A DNA stretch of 64,000 nucleotides from Symbiodinium microadriaticum (GCA_001939145.1 LSRX01001309.1:48969-112968); one strand, 5' to 3'; counted from the stretch's first letter, positions 1-12,011 are shown. Numbers and translations: made by a program. The notes: generated by a model from the letters alone, not told the origin.

Positions 1-164
1 GGACGACCGGCTCGCGCAGTCCCTGTTGCTGCCGGTCCGCTAGCGGTTACGATGTTTCACGCAAACCATGGCAGAGCTTGGCCTTAGGCTTCAGCATGGT
101 TGATTTTGAAATTACGGGTTTAGGCTGTAGTGCGTGTGATGAGGGTTTAAGTGGTGTTGGAGTG

Positions 165-285
165 GTTTTGGTGGTGGTGGTGGCGGTGGCGGTGGTGGTG
201 GCGGTATTGTGGTCCGGTGCTGTTGTCGTTGCTGCGGTTGGTGATGGCGTTGTTGTTGTTGCTACCCTTATTTCCATTGGTATTA
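165..285. repeat. GGT/GTT-rich low-complexity tract
   Basis: Imperfect trinucleotide run (ggtggtggcggtggcgg, then gttgttgttgct). The open frames over it are Val/Ala- or Thr-rich artefacts of the repeat. Confidence 0.8.
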
Positions 286-741
286 ACATTGCTATCACTA
301 TCATTAACGCTACTGTCACTAATATGACAAACATAAAACTAATCATAAATAAGATTTGAGCAACAATACTTCTTGTTATAAAACAATGGCAATAAACTAC
401 TAACCATACTAATGGTACGACTACTTATAATGACATTAAATAAATAACTACATAAAAACAGATGATATTAACAGTTGCTATTGTGATGATATTGCTATTC
501 TGAGTATTGCTACTGTTACCGTGATTGTTATACCTGCGCATCTATATACCCACATATATATATATAGACACACATATGTACATATGTACAAATAACTGTG
601 CGTATACATGTGAATAATAACGTGTCAGGTTGAAGAAACTCATATACACGTATCTATAGATGCTCTTCCATACCAAGAAACGAACATGGTATATAGGTAT
701 AAGTATACGCTATAAGATGGCTAAATTTACGTATGTACAAC

Positions 742-822
742 AGATATATACATACATACATACATACATACATACATACATACATACATACATACATACT
801 TATATATATATATATATATGAC
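742..822. repeat. (ATAC)n then (TA)n microsatellite
   Basis: About twelve tandem ATAC tetranucleotides followed by a TA run. An open frame on the minus strand over it reads as a Met-Tyr-Val-Cys repeat and is not a gene. Confidence 0.95.
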
Positions 823-1367
823 AAGCGGTAAAGCATGTTATGGGAGCTCAGTAGCTGGTTCTTCTCCAAAAGGAGATCTTGAGATAAGACTTCCACAGGA
901 ACAACCTTGCGCTAAGCCGATCGCGTAGAAGCCGGAGGTGCATGGACTCCAAGTCAGTGCAACTTAGGATCCACAAGGGCTTTGTTTCTGGAGGGTTTTT
1001 TTGGTGGGTTTACATGTGTTTAGCGGGTTGTTTCAGGGTCTCGAATGCTTATGTAAAATTCCGAACCAACCCAAATACCTAATCCGTCATACGAAAAAAA
1101 CCTTTTAGCCCCACACGCTAGGCTCCTAAAGCCAGACTCCTGAGGCCCTGAACCCCTAAAGCCCTGAAGCTCTTAAGGCCCTGAATCCAAAAAACCGAAC
1201 CCCCAACGCCCCAAACCCCTTCAGAAATTAGAAGTTTAGGGTTTTGGGGTTTAGGGCTTAGGCCTTCCGCCCTCTTCGCCGACCGAGCCATGGCAAAGAG
1301 CTCAAACCTGAGCTCAACACGCACAACAAGAAGGTCTATCGTCGGTGCGCTTCGGGTTGAGGGGGTG

Positions 1368-1430
1368 AATGTAGGGGCCTTAATAATTAGAATAGGGTTT
1401 TGGGGCACCTTCTAGTATAGCTATGATAAG
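1368..1430. mobile_element. MITE family 3, left half only
   Basis: Carries the family-3 left end (taggggccttaataattag, then aatagggtttt) but no matching right end. Confidence 0.6.
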
Positions 1431-1499
1431 GAGCCATAAGGAATTCTGGAAACGATTTAGGGCCTTGTATTATTTCGTCACTGCGGTTCGGGTTGAGGA

Positions 1500-1680
1500 G
1501 GTTAGGCTGGGCTTGGTTTTGGGGTTTAGCGGCTTCGTGGGTTTAGGATTTGGGTTTGGGGGTTCAGGGCTTGGTTTTTGGGGGTTTAGGGCATGGCTTT
1601 AGGAGTTTAAGGCTTGGGTTTAAGGGGTAAGGGTTTGGGGTTAAGGGTTTAGGGCGTGGGGTTTATGGAATTTCAGTTGC
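1500..1680 (+). repeat. Degenerate TTTAGGG-type array
   Basis: Dense variants of the heptamer (tttaggg, tttgggg, ttaaggg) in the TTTAGGG sense on the plus strand. Confidence 0.9.
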
Positions 1681-2243
1681 TTGCCTAGGGTGTTACGTTG
1701 GATTTCATAAGTGTCTCTCTCCTCGGGTATCGTAAGGGCCTGTTACACAGCTTTGGCTTTAGGGTTTGAGATTTGGGGTTTTAGATGGAAAGCTTTGGGT
1801 TGGAGGGGTTTGGGTTGAACAACAGATCTGTTTAGAGTTGGATATGGTTTTGTACCGAACACTTAAGTCAAGTTTCTTTAACCAACATATCTACACCTTG
1901 CAGAACCCCAAACCACAACCCCCCCCCTCTCCAACAAAAACTCCAAGCAGTACATAAACTCTCAACCTTACGAAAGGCCTAAACCTTAAACAGTACATTC
2001 TAGAACCCTTTACCACCCCAACTCAGCAGAACAAAACTGGATTGCTCTTAAGGAACTAAACAAGCTAATGCAATAAGGAAGTCTGTTGCTATATAACCCC
2101 AATGTGGCAGCTCAAACCTTACAACCCTAAACCCTTAAGGGAACCCATCTAGATCCCTTCAAGGAACCCTCATATATCCAAGTTCCTGAACAGTAACCCA
2201 GACAAACCACCCCAACCCTAAAGCCTAAACCCCCTAAATTACT

Positions 2244-2352
2244 GACTGGTTCTTAGTAGGGAATGGAGGAAGGGGATTTTGGGACTACTATAGGGCACCT
2301 TAAGGGACTATCATAGGGATCCATTCCCCAAATCCCTACTAAAAAAACAGTC
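2244..2352. mobile_element. MITE-like palindrome, family 12
   Basis: Imperfect inverted repeat. The left end gactggttcttagtaggga matches the reverse complement of the right end (tccctactaaaaaaacagtc). The middle is unrelated and no ORF is present. Only one copy was recognised. Confidence 0.75.
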
Positions 2353-2364
2353 AGACTACTCAAA

Positions 2365-2575
2365 TTCCGAAAACCTCCCCCCTAAACCCTAAACCCTAAA
2401 CCTTGAACCCTAAAGCCCTAAAGCCCTAAACCCTGAACCCTAAACCTTAAACCCTAAACCCTAAACCTTGAACCCTAAACCCTCAACCCTAAAGCCTTAA
2501 ACCCTAAACCCTAGCCCCTGAACCCTAAACCCTGAAGCCCTAAACCTTAAACCCTAAAGCCTAGACCCTAAGATC
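2365..2575 (-). repeat. CCCTAAA-type array
   Basis: About 25 imperfect heptamers in CCCTAAA sense with variants such as cctaaag and cttgaac. It directly precedes an exon-like island. Confidence 0.95.
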
Positions 2576-2684
2576 CGAAAGCATCAGCAGAACACTGCGA
2601 GCGCTCGACTCAACGAGCTTCGTCTCCGGGATGGGCTCCGTCACAAGGCCGTGCGCCAGGCCGGTTTCCGACCTGCTCCGGGGA
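2573..2684. other. Exon-like island, strand unresolved
   Basis: Unique sequence sitting between a CCCTAAA array (left) and a TTTAGGG array (right), the arrangement seen at several aquaporin exons. A plus frame of about 37 codons follows an AG (IRKHQQNTASARLNELRL...). A minus frame is also open and reads at least as naturally (GLAHGLVTEPIPETKLVESS...). No protein family was recognised. Confidence 0.3.
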
Positions 2685-2685
2685 G

Positions 2686-2915
2686 TTTAGGGCGTTTAGG
2701 GCTTAGGGTTTATAGGGTTTAGGGAGGTTTAGGGATTTAGGGTTTAGGGATTTAGGGTTTAGGGATTTAGGGTTTATAGGGTTTAGGGCATTTAGGGTTT
2801 AGGGTTTAGGGTTTTAGGGTTTTAGGGTTTTAGGGTTGTAGGGTTTTACGGTTTAGGGTTTTAGGGTTCAGGGTTTAGGGCTTCAGGGTTTAGGGTTTAG
2901 GGCTTCAGTAGGGCC
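2686..2915 (+). repeat. TTTAGGG-type array
   Basis: About 28 heptamers with one-base variants (gatttaggg, gttttaggg, gcttcaggg), opposite in sense to the array 100 bp to the left. Confidence 0.95.
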
Positions 2916-4689
2916 GGGCAGGGCAGGGCAGGGTAATATGATATTCGTGACAAACCCCTGCAGGGCTTGATAGCATGACCCGCTATACAGAAACCTAAGC
3001 CCAAGCTCCTCCTGAAAGGTATCACATGATCCCGTTTAGCCTGTACGGTTTAGGTAGCTCATACGATAGGCGTCCAACGAAGTATAGGCGGTGATGTTTC
3101 CTTGCTCTTGGCGTGCGGCTCGCCTCCCAGGAGAAAAACTCCGGCAAGCATTGCATTTTTCTGTTTTGCTGCCTTCTGCGGTCAGTGTCCGAGGAGAAGC
3201 AGTTGGGCAAAACAGAAAGGGTGCCCAGGGGGGGCAGAGTCGACAAGGCCGTGCTCGTCGTTAGTAGTGAGTACGTAGCGACCTGATGAATAGGGTGTTG
3301 GCGGATATTACACACCAAAACCTAAACCCCTTTCAGGTTTAGTGTTGCACTTCTGGGGCTGTATTGTATCACCATGGCAGTCTCAAAAGGCTGTCTGGCA
3401 AAAGTTCGGCCAAACTGTGAAGCCCAGGCGTGGTATCACGGTATGCATATGCACACAGCAAACTGTCTCGAACGCCTCTGAACCCTAAACCCTATAAACC
3501 GTAAAACCCTAAACCCTACAAAGCCCTCTACTCTATTCAGGCGTAGAAGTGCCCTCTGTTCTCGACTCTTGAGCTCAATGCTATTCCCGAGGCGGCCAGG
3601 GGTTTAGAAGGGAAAATTTAGGGTTTATATGTACCTTAAACCAAGAAAATTCCTACTTTCCTTGTCTTTATAACGGTCCATGTAAATACTCTATTTGGGT
3701 TCATACTAAGAACTTACAAAAAAAGAGGTGGTGGGAATTTAAGGTAATAGCCCAAGACCCTTAACTTACTTGAGATGCAGATCCCCAAGTTTCTGAATAT
3801 CGCAGGTCTGGTGAAAATCTCCTCGTTTAGGGTTTAGGATCTACGGGACCTTCTCAAGTTCCCTAAACTCTAAACCCTGAACTTCAACCACCAACCTAAA
3901 GCCTAAACCCTCTTCGGGCGGGCCAGCATCGACCCCATGGACATGTCCAGCACCCAACCAGAGAGGCTACTCCAGGGGCGGTATTGGTATTTATGCCAGC
4001 CCTTTATGAATAGGTCCCTGCTTAGGTCCCCGAAATCATATGGCACCCTGGTAAAACGGGCCCCAAAGGGACCCGAATTTACGGACCTACCCATATAAAA
4101 ACCCTATAAAAATCCTTACAGACCCCTTTAAGGAACCCTGAAAGGGACCCATGTTTTCGAAGAGCCTTGCCGTGCCCTGCGGCTCGACTCCGAACTTTCC
4201 AAAACCCACCAGTGACGTTATCTCCGCGCCCCGGAGCCTCACGGTGCGAAGAACCACCCTGAACCGAAACCCGAATAATTATACTAATTACAACCTAAAC
4301 CCTAAAACCCAAAAGCCTGAACCCTGAAACCTAAGCCCTAAGCCCTGCAGATGCAAAGCCCCAACCCTAAAGCTCTAAAACCTAGAACCAAAAAGTCCTG
4401 TGCAATCCTAAGCGGAATCCCCAAAACCCCTAAACCCCGAAGACCCTTAAGACCCTAAGCCCTAAACCCCTAAACCCCCCGCACCCCCAAACCCTGAATC
4501 CCCAAGCATCCCCAAGCTGGTCAAGTCTGGGTGTCCGGCTCGAAGTGTTTGAAATGACTGGCAGCAGGGCAGGTTTAGAGCTTAGGGTTTAGGGTTTAGG
4601 GTTTTCGGGTTTAGGGTTGTTTATGATGTGTCGGAATAACTAATGCTTTCTCCGTGCAGCCTTTATAAAACCGGAGTAGACTACACCCC

Positions 4690-4733
4690 CTCGGAACCCT
4701 ATTCTAATTCTGAAGGCCCCTATCTTATGCTTT
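4690..4733. mobile_element. MITE family 3, right end fragment
   Basis: Contains ccctattctaattctgaagg followed by cccctatctta, matching the family-3 right end. The left end is absent. Confidence 0.5.
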
Positions 4734-5357
4734 TCGGAGTTTAACTTATATTATAGCTTTCCAATCAGAGTAGGATTATGCCTAAACTCCAAGCCCCAAA
4801 ACCCTAAACCTAGAAAGGCAACCCTGAAAAGGCAACCCCAAACCCTAAGCTGTAAATCAAAGGGTGCGGGGGAGTCCCGGGGTTCGGCTGTGCCTTAACG
4901 TAAACCCTGGAATCCCTGCGGCTCAGGGTTTCGGGGGGTAGGGAGGGGTTTAGGGCTTAAGGTTTTGGGGCTTCCGGCTTGAGGGTTTAGGGTTTGGGGT
5001 CTGAAGTCTAGGGTTTTTTGGGTTTGAGGGTTTGGGGCTTAAGGCTTCACGTTCGGGTTTAGGGGCATCTAGGAAGACTTCGACTGGTTTTGCTGCTCCC
5101 TGCATACTACGGGCGAGTCGCCCCTAAACCGCGAACCCTAATCCCTGACCCCTGTGCGCAGTAACCCTGGATGCATGAAGAGGTCCCTAAACCCTAAACT
5201 CTAAACCCTTAAGGGGCGTAACTTGTAACAGGGTAGTACACCTACGATCTGATCAGGGCGCCTGCAAAAAAATCATGACTGGTTCTTGAAGAAGTCCAGC
5301 CTTCCCGAGACTTCCTGATCTTCTAAGCCCTCAACCCTAAACCCCATCAAGTGCATG

Positions 5358-5428
5358 TGGGTAGTTCTCTAAATTAGGGTTCCCTTCTTAGGTCCCAATG
5401 TAGTACGGCACCCTTTTCAAAAGAACTA
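5358..5428. mobile_element. MITE family 4, internally deleted
   Basis: Left end gggtagttctctaaattagg and internal tagtacggcaccc match family 4. Of the right end only about 9 bases (agaactac) remain before a family-1 element begins. Confidence 0.7.
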
Positions 5429-5531
5429 CGGTTGATGATATAAATCCTGCATTGCCCAGAAGAAGGAATATACCATGATTCCCATAGATTAGGGCCCTTA
5501 AGGTAATGCAGGATTTATATCATCAACAGTA
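5427..5531. mobile_element. MITE family 1 (copy a)
   Basis: About 105 bp with terminal inverted repeats of about 28 bp; the left end contains gttgatgatataaatcctgc and the right end its reverse complement. It starts and ends at TA, as expected for a TA target duplication. There is no ORF, so it must be non-autonomous. Confidence 0.9.
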
Positions 5532-5609
5532 CCCATGTACCATCCACCGGGCATCGTGGTCATGCCTTGGCAGACCTCTAAGCCTGTACCCTGGCCAGCT
5601 AGCCCGGCC

Positions 5610-5722
5610 TCAGGGTTTAGGGTTTGGGTTTAGGGTCTAGGGTTTAGGGATTAGGGTTTAGGGTCTAGGGATTAGGGTTTAGGGTTTTCAGGTTTAGGGT
5701 TTAGGGATTAGGGGTTAGCAGT
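5610..5722 (+). repeat. TTTAGGG-type array
   Basis: Alternating tttaggg, tctaggg and attaggg units. Confidence 0.9.
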
Positions 5723-6138
5723 TTGTATGTTGTTCTGTGCATGGAGACTGGCCTCCCTGGCCGCTGGCGGCTTTGTAGCCGGCATGCACCGTCGTCGTCA
5801 ATGGTCGAAATGCCAATAGTGACTCAATAGTGCACAGATGAAGAAGGAAGCCAATGTGCATGAACATGTTGGGCATTCTACGCGTGCCTGGTCCAGTGTG
5901 CGAAGACTGCACGGACAACGGCAGACCCGGGAAGCAGCACGCACGACTCCCCATCCGTGTAGAACGTGCGGCCGGATCAGCTGGAAGAGCAGCTTTGCCA
6001 GAAAAGGTCCTGTATTGTGTCCATGTTCGCAATGAAAATGGCTCAGGTTCAATGCCCAGCCATAGAACAACATTGCACCAACGAGTGCAGTGTCCCAGGG
6101 CTTACTAATGCTAGCCCTGCCGTTCTTGTTCACCACAG

Positions 6139-6233
6139 TACCCAAAGGCCCCTAAGTAGTTCCTTTTTTATGCTTTATATTTAGAATCCTATCAGGTAAT
6201 CCCAAAAAGGAACTACTTAGGGGCCTATGGGTA
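6139..6233. mobile_element. MITE family 5 (copy a)
   Basis: Inverted ends tacccaaaggcccctaagta and its imperfect reverse complement surround a short AT-rich core with tagaatcc. It is bounded by TA on both sides. A second copy lies at 34,185. Confidence 0.9.
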
Positions 6234-6329
6234 GGAAGGGATCGGTCAAGGCCAATTCATCCCTGCACCAAAACTCAGCAAGTCCGCAGTCAAACGCTGT
6301 GTTCTCCGAGATAAGAGTTTAGGGTTTAG

Positions 6330-6470
6330 GGTTGAGGACTCGGACGGTTCACATTTTATTGTGGATGTCTGGGTATCTAAGAATAATAATCCCAAAAGCT
6401 TTCTGTACTTCCGGCTGCCGAGCTGTTCTGTCCCAGTGTTTACAACCAACCTCCGCACCCCCTAACCTCA
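6330..6470 (+). other. Exon-like island
   Basis: Frame of about 44 codons on the plus strand after a heptamer run (EDSDGSHFIVDVWVSKNNNP...). The minus strand is also open for much of it. Heptamers lie on both sides. No family was recognised. Confidence 0.3.
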
Positions 6471-6674
6471 TCAGGTTTAGGGTTTAGGGTTTAGGGTTTA
6501 GGGCTTTAAACCCGAACCCCTCCAAACTCAAAATACTCAAAATCCTAGGCCGCCGTGTTCAAGAGTTTTGGGGCTTTTGAACTTCGCCAGGACACTTACT
6601 GTACCAGAAGTCTGCGGGTTTTAGGGCTTCTGGTGTACCCTCTAGGCCTAAATCCAAAAAATACTTTTAAAACT

Positions 6675-6738
6675 TCCCTAAACCCTAAACCTAAACCCTA
6701 AACCCTAAACCCTAAACCTAAACCCTAAACCGTGAGCC
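6675..6738 (-). repeat. CCCTAAA array
   Basis: Eight near-perfect heptamers. Confidence 0.9.
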
Positions 6739-7435
6739 CTTAAAGGAAGTTTTGAAGGAGCCCTCTGAGGAATTCTCACACTGCGCTCCAGGATTCAAAC
6801 CAAGGGCTGGAAAAAACTAGAAATAATTTGGGGCTTAGGGGCTTTAGGATGTAGGGTTTAGGGGTTTGGGTAGAAAGATTTGGTGCTTGGGGGCTTACTG
6901 TCAGGGTGTAGGAACCGGAAAATGAGATCCCCACATGGTCCCTACATAATTGCAGTATACGATGCCCCCAAACCCTGTTTAAAGAAATATTTTGAGTCTC
7001 ATGTTACATGGGTGTTACGAGATTGGCCCACGTGGGGCTCTCATGTATAAAGGCCGTGCGTTTTTTTTTTACAGAGGGTCTTATAAGGGGTAAAGGCTTT
7101 ATGTCGCTCTTGCCCTAAACCCTAAACCCTAAACCCATTGAAAGGCTTCACCGGCTGGTTGTCTAAACCCCAGTGCCAGACAGAGACATCTGGCCTTAAG
7201 CACAGCCCGCGGCGGATCTGTTGCCTGCCGGAACACAAGGTGAGGGAAATTCTGCCACGTTGAGCCCTAAACCTTAACTAAAGGAAACTACAGGTGGGGA
7301 GTTTAGGGTATTTAGGGCTTCTATAAGGCTTCTATAAGGTATATAGACTTTCTATAAGGCTCCTATAGCGGTAACTACCCACCTGAAAATGTCTTAGACC
7401 TAAACCCTAAACCCCGAAACACAGTCCAATCCCTA

Positions 7436-7536
7436 AACGAGCATTTTCAAGGTGCGGCTCTACTGCTCTGTGCTCACCACTCCTCTCTTTTCCAGGTGTG
7501 AAGATCTTTGGGTTGACCTTACCATCGGCCAGGGAT
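7436..7536 (+). other. Exon-like island with splice-like borders
   Basis: After tttcaag the plus strand is open for 31 codons (VRLYCSVLTTPLFSRCEDLW...) and ends at a GTAAGG donor-like site near 7,532. No homology was recognised. Confidence 0.3.
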
Positions 7537-7552
7537 CAAGTAAGGGTAGTCA

Positions 7553-7657
7553 TATGGTTGAGGATATGAGTCCTGCATCACCCATAATGAGGAGTATACC
7601 ATAATCCAAATTGTTTAGCATACTGAAGGTAATGCAGGATTTGGATCATCAACAGTA
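7553..7657. mobile_element. MITE family 1 (copy b)
   Basis: Diverged ends (ggttgaggatatgagtcctg and the complement of caggatttggatcatcaac) bounded by TAT on both sides. Confidence 0.85.
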
Positions 7658-7975
7658 TTATATTCGTCTGCATTACAACCCCATGAGCCCTGTGCAGGCC
7701 TCGAACCCTAAACCCGTCTACATGAGCCCAAAGTGAATCTGAGGTGAAAGGCTGGCATTGGGATCTAGGGTTCCAGGGCTTAAGGTTTAGGGTTTATCAG
7801 GGTTTAGGGTTTAGGATTTAGGGTTTAAGGGTTTAGGGGTTTAGGGTTTAGGGTATCAGGTCCGGGAGTGTCGGTCTCAGAGGTTGGGAGCTACGGTTTA
7901 TGGATGCTCATGGTCTCAGGCTTCGGGAACTACGGCATTGGGTTAGGGCTAGACCCATTAAACCCTGCCTCAATC

Positions 7976-8062
7976 TACCAAAACCTACATTTTTGTAGGG
8001 TCCCTACAAATTCTATCATTAGGGTTTATAATAAAAACCTACAAAAAAGTAGGTTATGGTAG
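7976..8062. mobile_element. MITE-like hairpin, family 16
   Basis: Ends taccaaaacctacatttttg and the reverse complement of caaaaaagtaggttatggta, with terminal TA. A related hairpin lies at 17,586, and a weaker one (cctgcatttttgtagggtcc ... ctttgcagg) at 8,437-8,507. Confidence 0.75.
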
Positions 8063-8087
8063 CTTAAGGTGAACCCTGAACCCCAAA

Positions 8088-8187
8088 GTCATCCATGGCC
8101 TCTGGCATTGTCCGCCGAGGCCATCATTCCAAATGCGCGCCTAAGGACTGTGGGCTCGTTGACTTTGACAAAACTTTTATCGCATGT
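8088..8187. other. Exon-like island, strand unresolved
   Basis: Lies between CCCTGAA/CCCTAAA-like sequence and TTTAAGG-like sequence. Plus frame: about 33 codons (MASGIVRRGHHSKCAPKDCG...). Minus frame: about 28 codons, equally plausible (VKVNEPTVLRRAFGMMASAD...). No family was recognised. Confidence 0.3.
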
Positions 8188-9045
8188 AGGATTTAAGGTT
8201 TCGGAGGTTTAATGATGGACAGCGTAAGGGTTAGAGGGTAGGGTTTTCAGGCTTCAACAATGTGACAGATTGGATTGCCTTTTGGATTTAGGGCTGGAAG
8301 TGAGGAATTATAGTCAAAACCTACCAGCACTGTATGACTGACATCATCCACCATCTGTAAGAGTTGTAATACAGCCCAAACTCTAGACACTAAAATCCTT
8401 AACCCTACACCCTAAACGTAGCTTTCAACTCTCACAGCCTGCATTTTTGTAGGGTCCATTTCGCAACTTCAGCGTGCAATTTGTGGGGAAGGACCCTGCA
8501 ACTTTGCAGGTCATGATAGCTGAAGGACAACACCATTGTCCAAGTATTCTAACATAATCTATTATATTATGTGATGTTACATTATGTTGCAACATGCTAT
8601 GTTGCATTCGGTCATACTACATGAAACTGTACTGTATTATAATTATATAAGGTTATATGTTACAATACAAACAGACCGTCTTAAGATGATTCTTATGCAG
8701 CACTGAGATGACGAAACCCGACCTCGACTCTCGCCGGGCACCAAAAACCAGCTAGTTTCGATAAAGTTTCGGGCTCAGGGTTGAGTGTAGAGTTTAGGGT
8801 TTAAGGGTGAGCTCAGGGTTTGAGTAAAGTTTAGGGTTTAGGGTTTAGGGTTGAGTTGAGGGTTTCGAGTTGAGTTCAGGGTAAAGGTACTGCTTGGGGT
8901 CTGGGGTGTAGGGCAGAGACAGCTCCAAGTCTGCCTTTTCGCCTCTCGGCTCTTGAACTGACAAGCAAACCCAGCATCCGAAGCCCTAAACCCTAAACCC
9001 TAAACCCGAAACAAGCCCTAAACCTTTCCAGTACCTCCCCGGGGC

Positions 9046-9120
9046 CCCTGAATGGAGCCCTCATCGTCCTCAACAGTGGGTATTTAGGCTATGTTAGAGG
9101 GTAGTTGGGGGGGGGGGGTC
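9046..9120. mobile_element. MITE family 10 fragment
   Basis: Shares cccctgaatggagccct and gtgggtatttaggctat with related copies at 25,241, 31,868 and 35,978. Confidence 0.55.
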
Positions 9121-9400
9121 TACGCCTAGGCACAAATTAGGGTTTAGGGGGTTTGCGGTTTAGGGTTTAGGGTTTAGCCCCTAAGCCCTAAACTGTCAGC
9201 CCTAAATCCTGAGTTCAACAGCGCATGCTCTTAACGGGCTGACTCAATGGACCCACGAACGCAGATCTATAAACAAAAATTCACCAACCCCGGACCTCAC
9301 AAAACCTTAAAGTTTAGACTCCCGTCCGCAACCACCATTTCAAAAGAGCTCATCGCCGTTTTTTTCTCCAGGGGGTCAAAAGTTTGGGGTTTATCTGAAT

Positions 9401-9523
9401 GTCCCAAAGGGTCCAAAGTACCTATACAGTAGCATGTAGCGTTTCTAGACTGGGAACTACTCTTATGATTTGGGGAAATTAAGTACGTATCCCCCCATAA
9501 CAATACGTATGGGACCCTTTGAC
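9401..9523. mobile_element. MITE family 8 (copy a)
   Basis: Ends gtcccaaagggtcc and gggaccctttgac are inverted repeats. The core contains gtacgtatccccccataac, shared with the copy at 57,870. Confidence 0.75.
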
Positions 9524-9691
9524 AAAGTTACAACCTTGCCACTGAAACCCCCTAAACCCTAAGCCCTAAACCCTAGGCCCAAACCCTAAACCCTAAACCG
9601 TCAACTGGCAAGCCGCCTGGCAGCACTCAGATCGGATCTGCGGGGGCGTAAACGCCTGCAGGTCACCCCTCAAACTTAAAAAAAAAGTTTC

Positions 9692-9800
9692 ATGCAGGGG
9701 CCTTAATTGTTAGAATAGGGGTTTTGGGGGTCCCCTTATTATAATTACAGTATAATATGCCCCAAACCCTAGTCTAATTATTAAGGCCCCTATATTATAG
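9692..9800. mobile_element. MITE family 3
   Basis: Left end caggggccttaattgttaga and right end ctaattattaaggcccctat are inverted repeats, with the usual ggggtcccc...ataattacagtata core. Confidence 0.85.
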
Positions 9801-9830
9801 TCTCAACCCTAAACTCCAAGCCTCCACGCT

Positions 9831-9925
9831 TAATGTAGGGGCCTTGGTCATTAGAATAGGGTTTCGGGGGGGTGCTTTGTAGCATACTTCGAATAAGGAC
9901 CCCCCTAAGATAAGAGCCACCTATA
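9831..9925. mobile_element. MITE family 3 (diverged)
   Basis: Left end taatgtaggggccttggtca; the right end has decayed. It lies about 30 bp after another copy. Confidence 0.6.
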
Positions 9926-10447
9926 GATTAAAGCCTGAAAACCCCAAACTCTAAACCCTATACCCTTGAACCCCGTCTAGGGTGTAAAGGTCAGGGTGCC
10001 GCAATCTGAGGATAAGCCCCTAAAACAGATGGGAGTTTGGAACTTCCAGGGTTGAGAGCTTTGGGTTTGTCGGGTTTGGGCGTGTTTGGGGTCAAGGGTT
10101 TAGGGTGTGGTGCAGGCTTTAGGGCGCAGGGTTTAGTTTCCCCAAACTTTACACCACCCTCAACCCAAACCCATAACAGCAGGGTTTCGGGCAGACTCGA
10201 ATAAGCCTGCAAGTGTGCAAGGTCCTTCGGCTTGTGGTTTCTTAGGCCTCAAAGCTTGTGCTTCTGTTCTTAGGGTTGTCGGGTTTGGGGGACTTTCAGT
10301 ACGGTTTTAGGGTTACCAATGAAGCCCCAAACCCTAAACCCTATCCTAAACGCTAAACCATGCAGCCGTTGGAATGGGAAGCAACACCACCAACCTGAAC
10401 AATCTGCGCAAGACGACCTGCTCAAGCGAGGGTCCCGAATCCCGAGT

Positions 10448-10657
10448 CCCAGAGAGCCCAATATCCCTTACCTAAGGAATATAGCTTACATCATCATACG
10501 GTTGATGATATAAATCTTGAATCACCCATAATAAGGAATATACCATCATTCCCTAGCTTAAGTCCTTAAGGTCATGCAGGATCTATATCATCAGCCGTAT
10601 GAGGCCCTTTGTAGTTTAAGGCACCTTCCTTAACCAAGGGGCGCTGGACTCTCGGGG
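10448..10657. mobile_element. MITE family 2, interrupted by a family-1 element
   Basis: Left end cccagagagcccaatatccc, then taaggaatatagctta; right end ttccttaaccaagggg, then gcgctggactctcgggg. The two halves are separated by a complete family-1 element (10,497-10,599). Confidence 0.85.
10497..10599. mobile_element. MITE family 1 (copy c), nested
   Basis: Full element with ends cggttgatgatataaatctt and the complement of atctatatcatcagccg, flanked by TA, inserted inside a family-2 element. Confidence 0.88.
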
Positions 10658-11594
10658 GAACCCCAAAACCGTAAACCTAGACATCCTAAACCAGCCCACG
10701 GGTCCCTTTAAAGGGGTTCAGGGTTTAGGGTTCAGGGTTTAGGGTTTTGGGTTTAGGGTTTTGGGTTTAGGGTTTAGGGTTGGGTCCCTTTAAAAGGTGC
10801 TATGGGGCTCTATGATGGGGTTCTATGATAGGGTCCCCTTCTGGGAACGTTTCCATTCAAGCCTCAACCCTTGTCCTGTCTGTGAAACTTTTGGAATCCC
10901 TTGTGAAACCTCGATTCTTCAAGGGCCAAGACCCTAAACCCTATTCCCTGAAACTCTAAATCCTCGCCCCCAAAAGAAACCCTTGAGAAACCCTGGAAAG
11001 GGACGCACCCCCCAAACCCTAAACCCTAAGCCCTAGACCCTGAAGCCAAGCCCTAAACCCTAAAAACCCGAAAACCCCAAACCCTAAAGCCCAAAAAACC
11101 GCAAACCCCTATGTAGACCCTAAAAACCCAAACCCCCCTCCCCCCTCGCCTTGCTGCGCACTTCCAGCGACCCGAGTGTAGCCATGGGCGAATTTCTGAA
11201 GCTCCTGACCTACGCAAGAGGCCTCCATAGGTAGAATAGGGGTGGTTTCAAGGGTTCCTTTACGGGCTTCTAGAAGGGGTGGAAACAGGTTTAAGTATAG
11301 AGGCCTTGGTATTTTTTGGAATGGGGGGTTCTGACAAAGATGCTATAAGGGATATATATTCTGAATTTAGTATAAGAGCCGTGAAAACTAGAAGAGGGTA
11401 TGAGGTCTATAGTAGTGCTATAAGTGTATAGGTAGGAAGGTAGAAACTCTAAGAAACTGTTTTGAAACTGTTCAGTCTTTTCTTGTAGGTTTCGGGTTGA
11501 GGCTTTAGGGGTTTAGCCTTAATTAATGAATGGTAACCCTAAAAACCCGAAAGCCCTAAAACCCTAAAGCCCTAAACCCGGGGTTCTTTCAAAC

Positions 11595-11748
11595 GAAGCC
11601 TCGGGCTTCGGGCTTGGTCTTGACCCCCACCGAAAGCCCGAAGAAGGGCACAAGGCAGCAGCCCCTGGAGCCGGTACAGCCCGCGGGCGGCAGCAAAAGC
11701 ATGAGAAGCAGCAATCCTGCTGAAACCGCCTCTGTGGTATCAAGACTA
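11595..11748. other. Exon-like island, strand unresolved
   Basis: Flanked by CCCTAAA on the left and TTTAGGG on the right. The plus frame is open for about 48 codons and rich in Ser, Pro and Gln (LTPTESPKKGTRQQPLEPVQ...). The minus frame is open with a Leu-rich stretch. No family was recognised. Confidence 0.3.
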
Positions 11749-12011
11749 GGGTTTAGGGCTTAGGGGTTATAGGGTTAGGGTGTCGGGGATAGGGTTTAGG
11801 GGTTTGGGTGTAGGGTGTCAGGGTTAGGGTTTAGGTAGCCCTTAGGGTTTGGTGGCAATATTCAACAAGCACTATCCCGAAAGAGCCTACTCGGCCTAAT
11901 GCCCCTTGATGCAGCAGGTTGCCTTACGAATCAGATCCCGCAGTATCCCAAGGGATGCTACTCATGTACCCTAAACCCTAAGCCCTAAACCCTAAGTCCT
12001 GAACCCTAAAC

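Noticed and set aside
2365..2915. CRISPR array or satellite centromere
   Set aside because: Units are telomere-like heptamers without unique spacers, and array lengths are only 50-300 bp.
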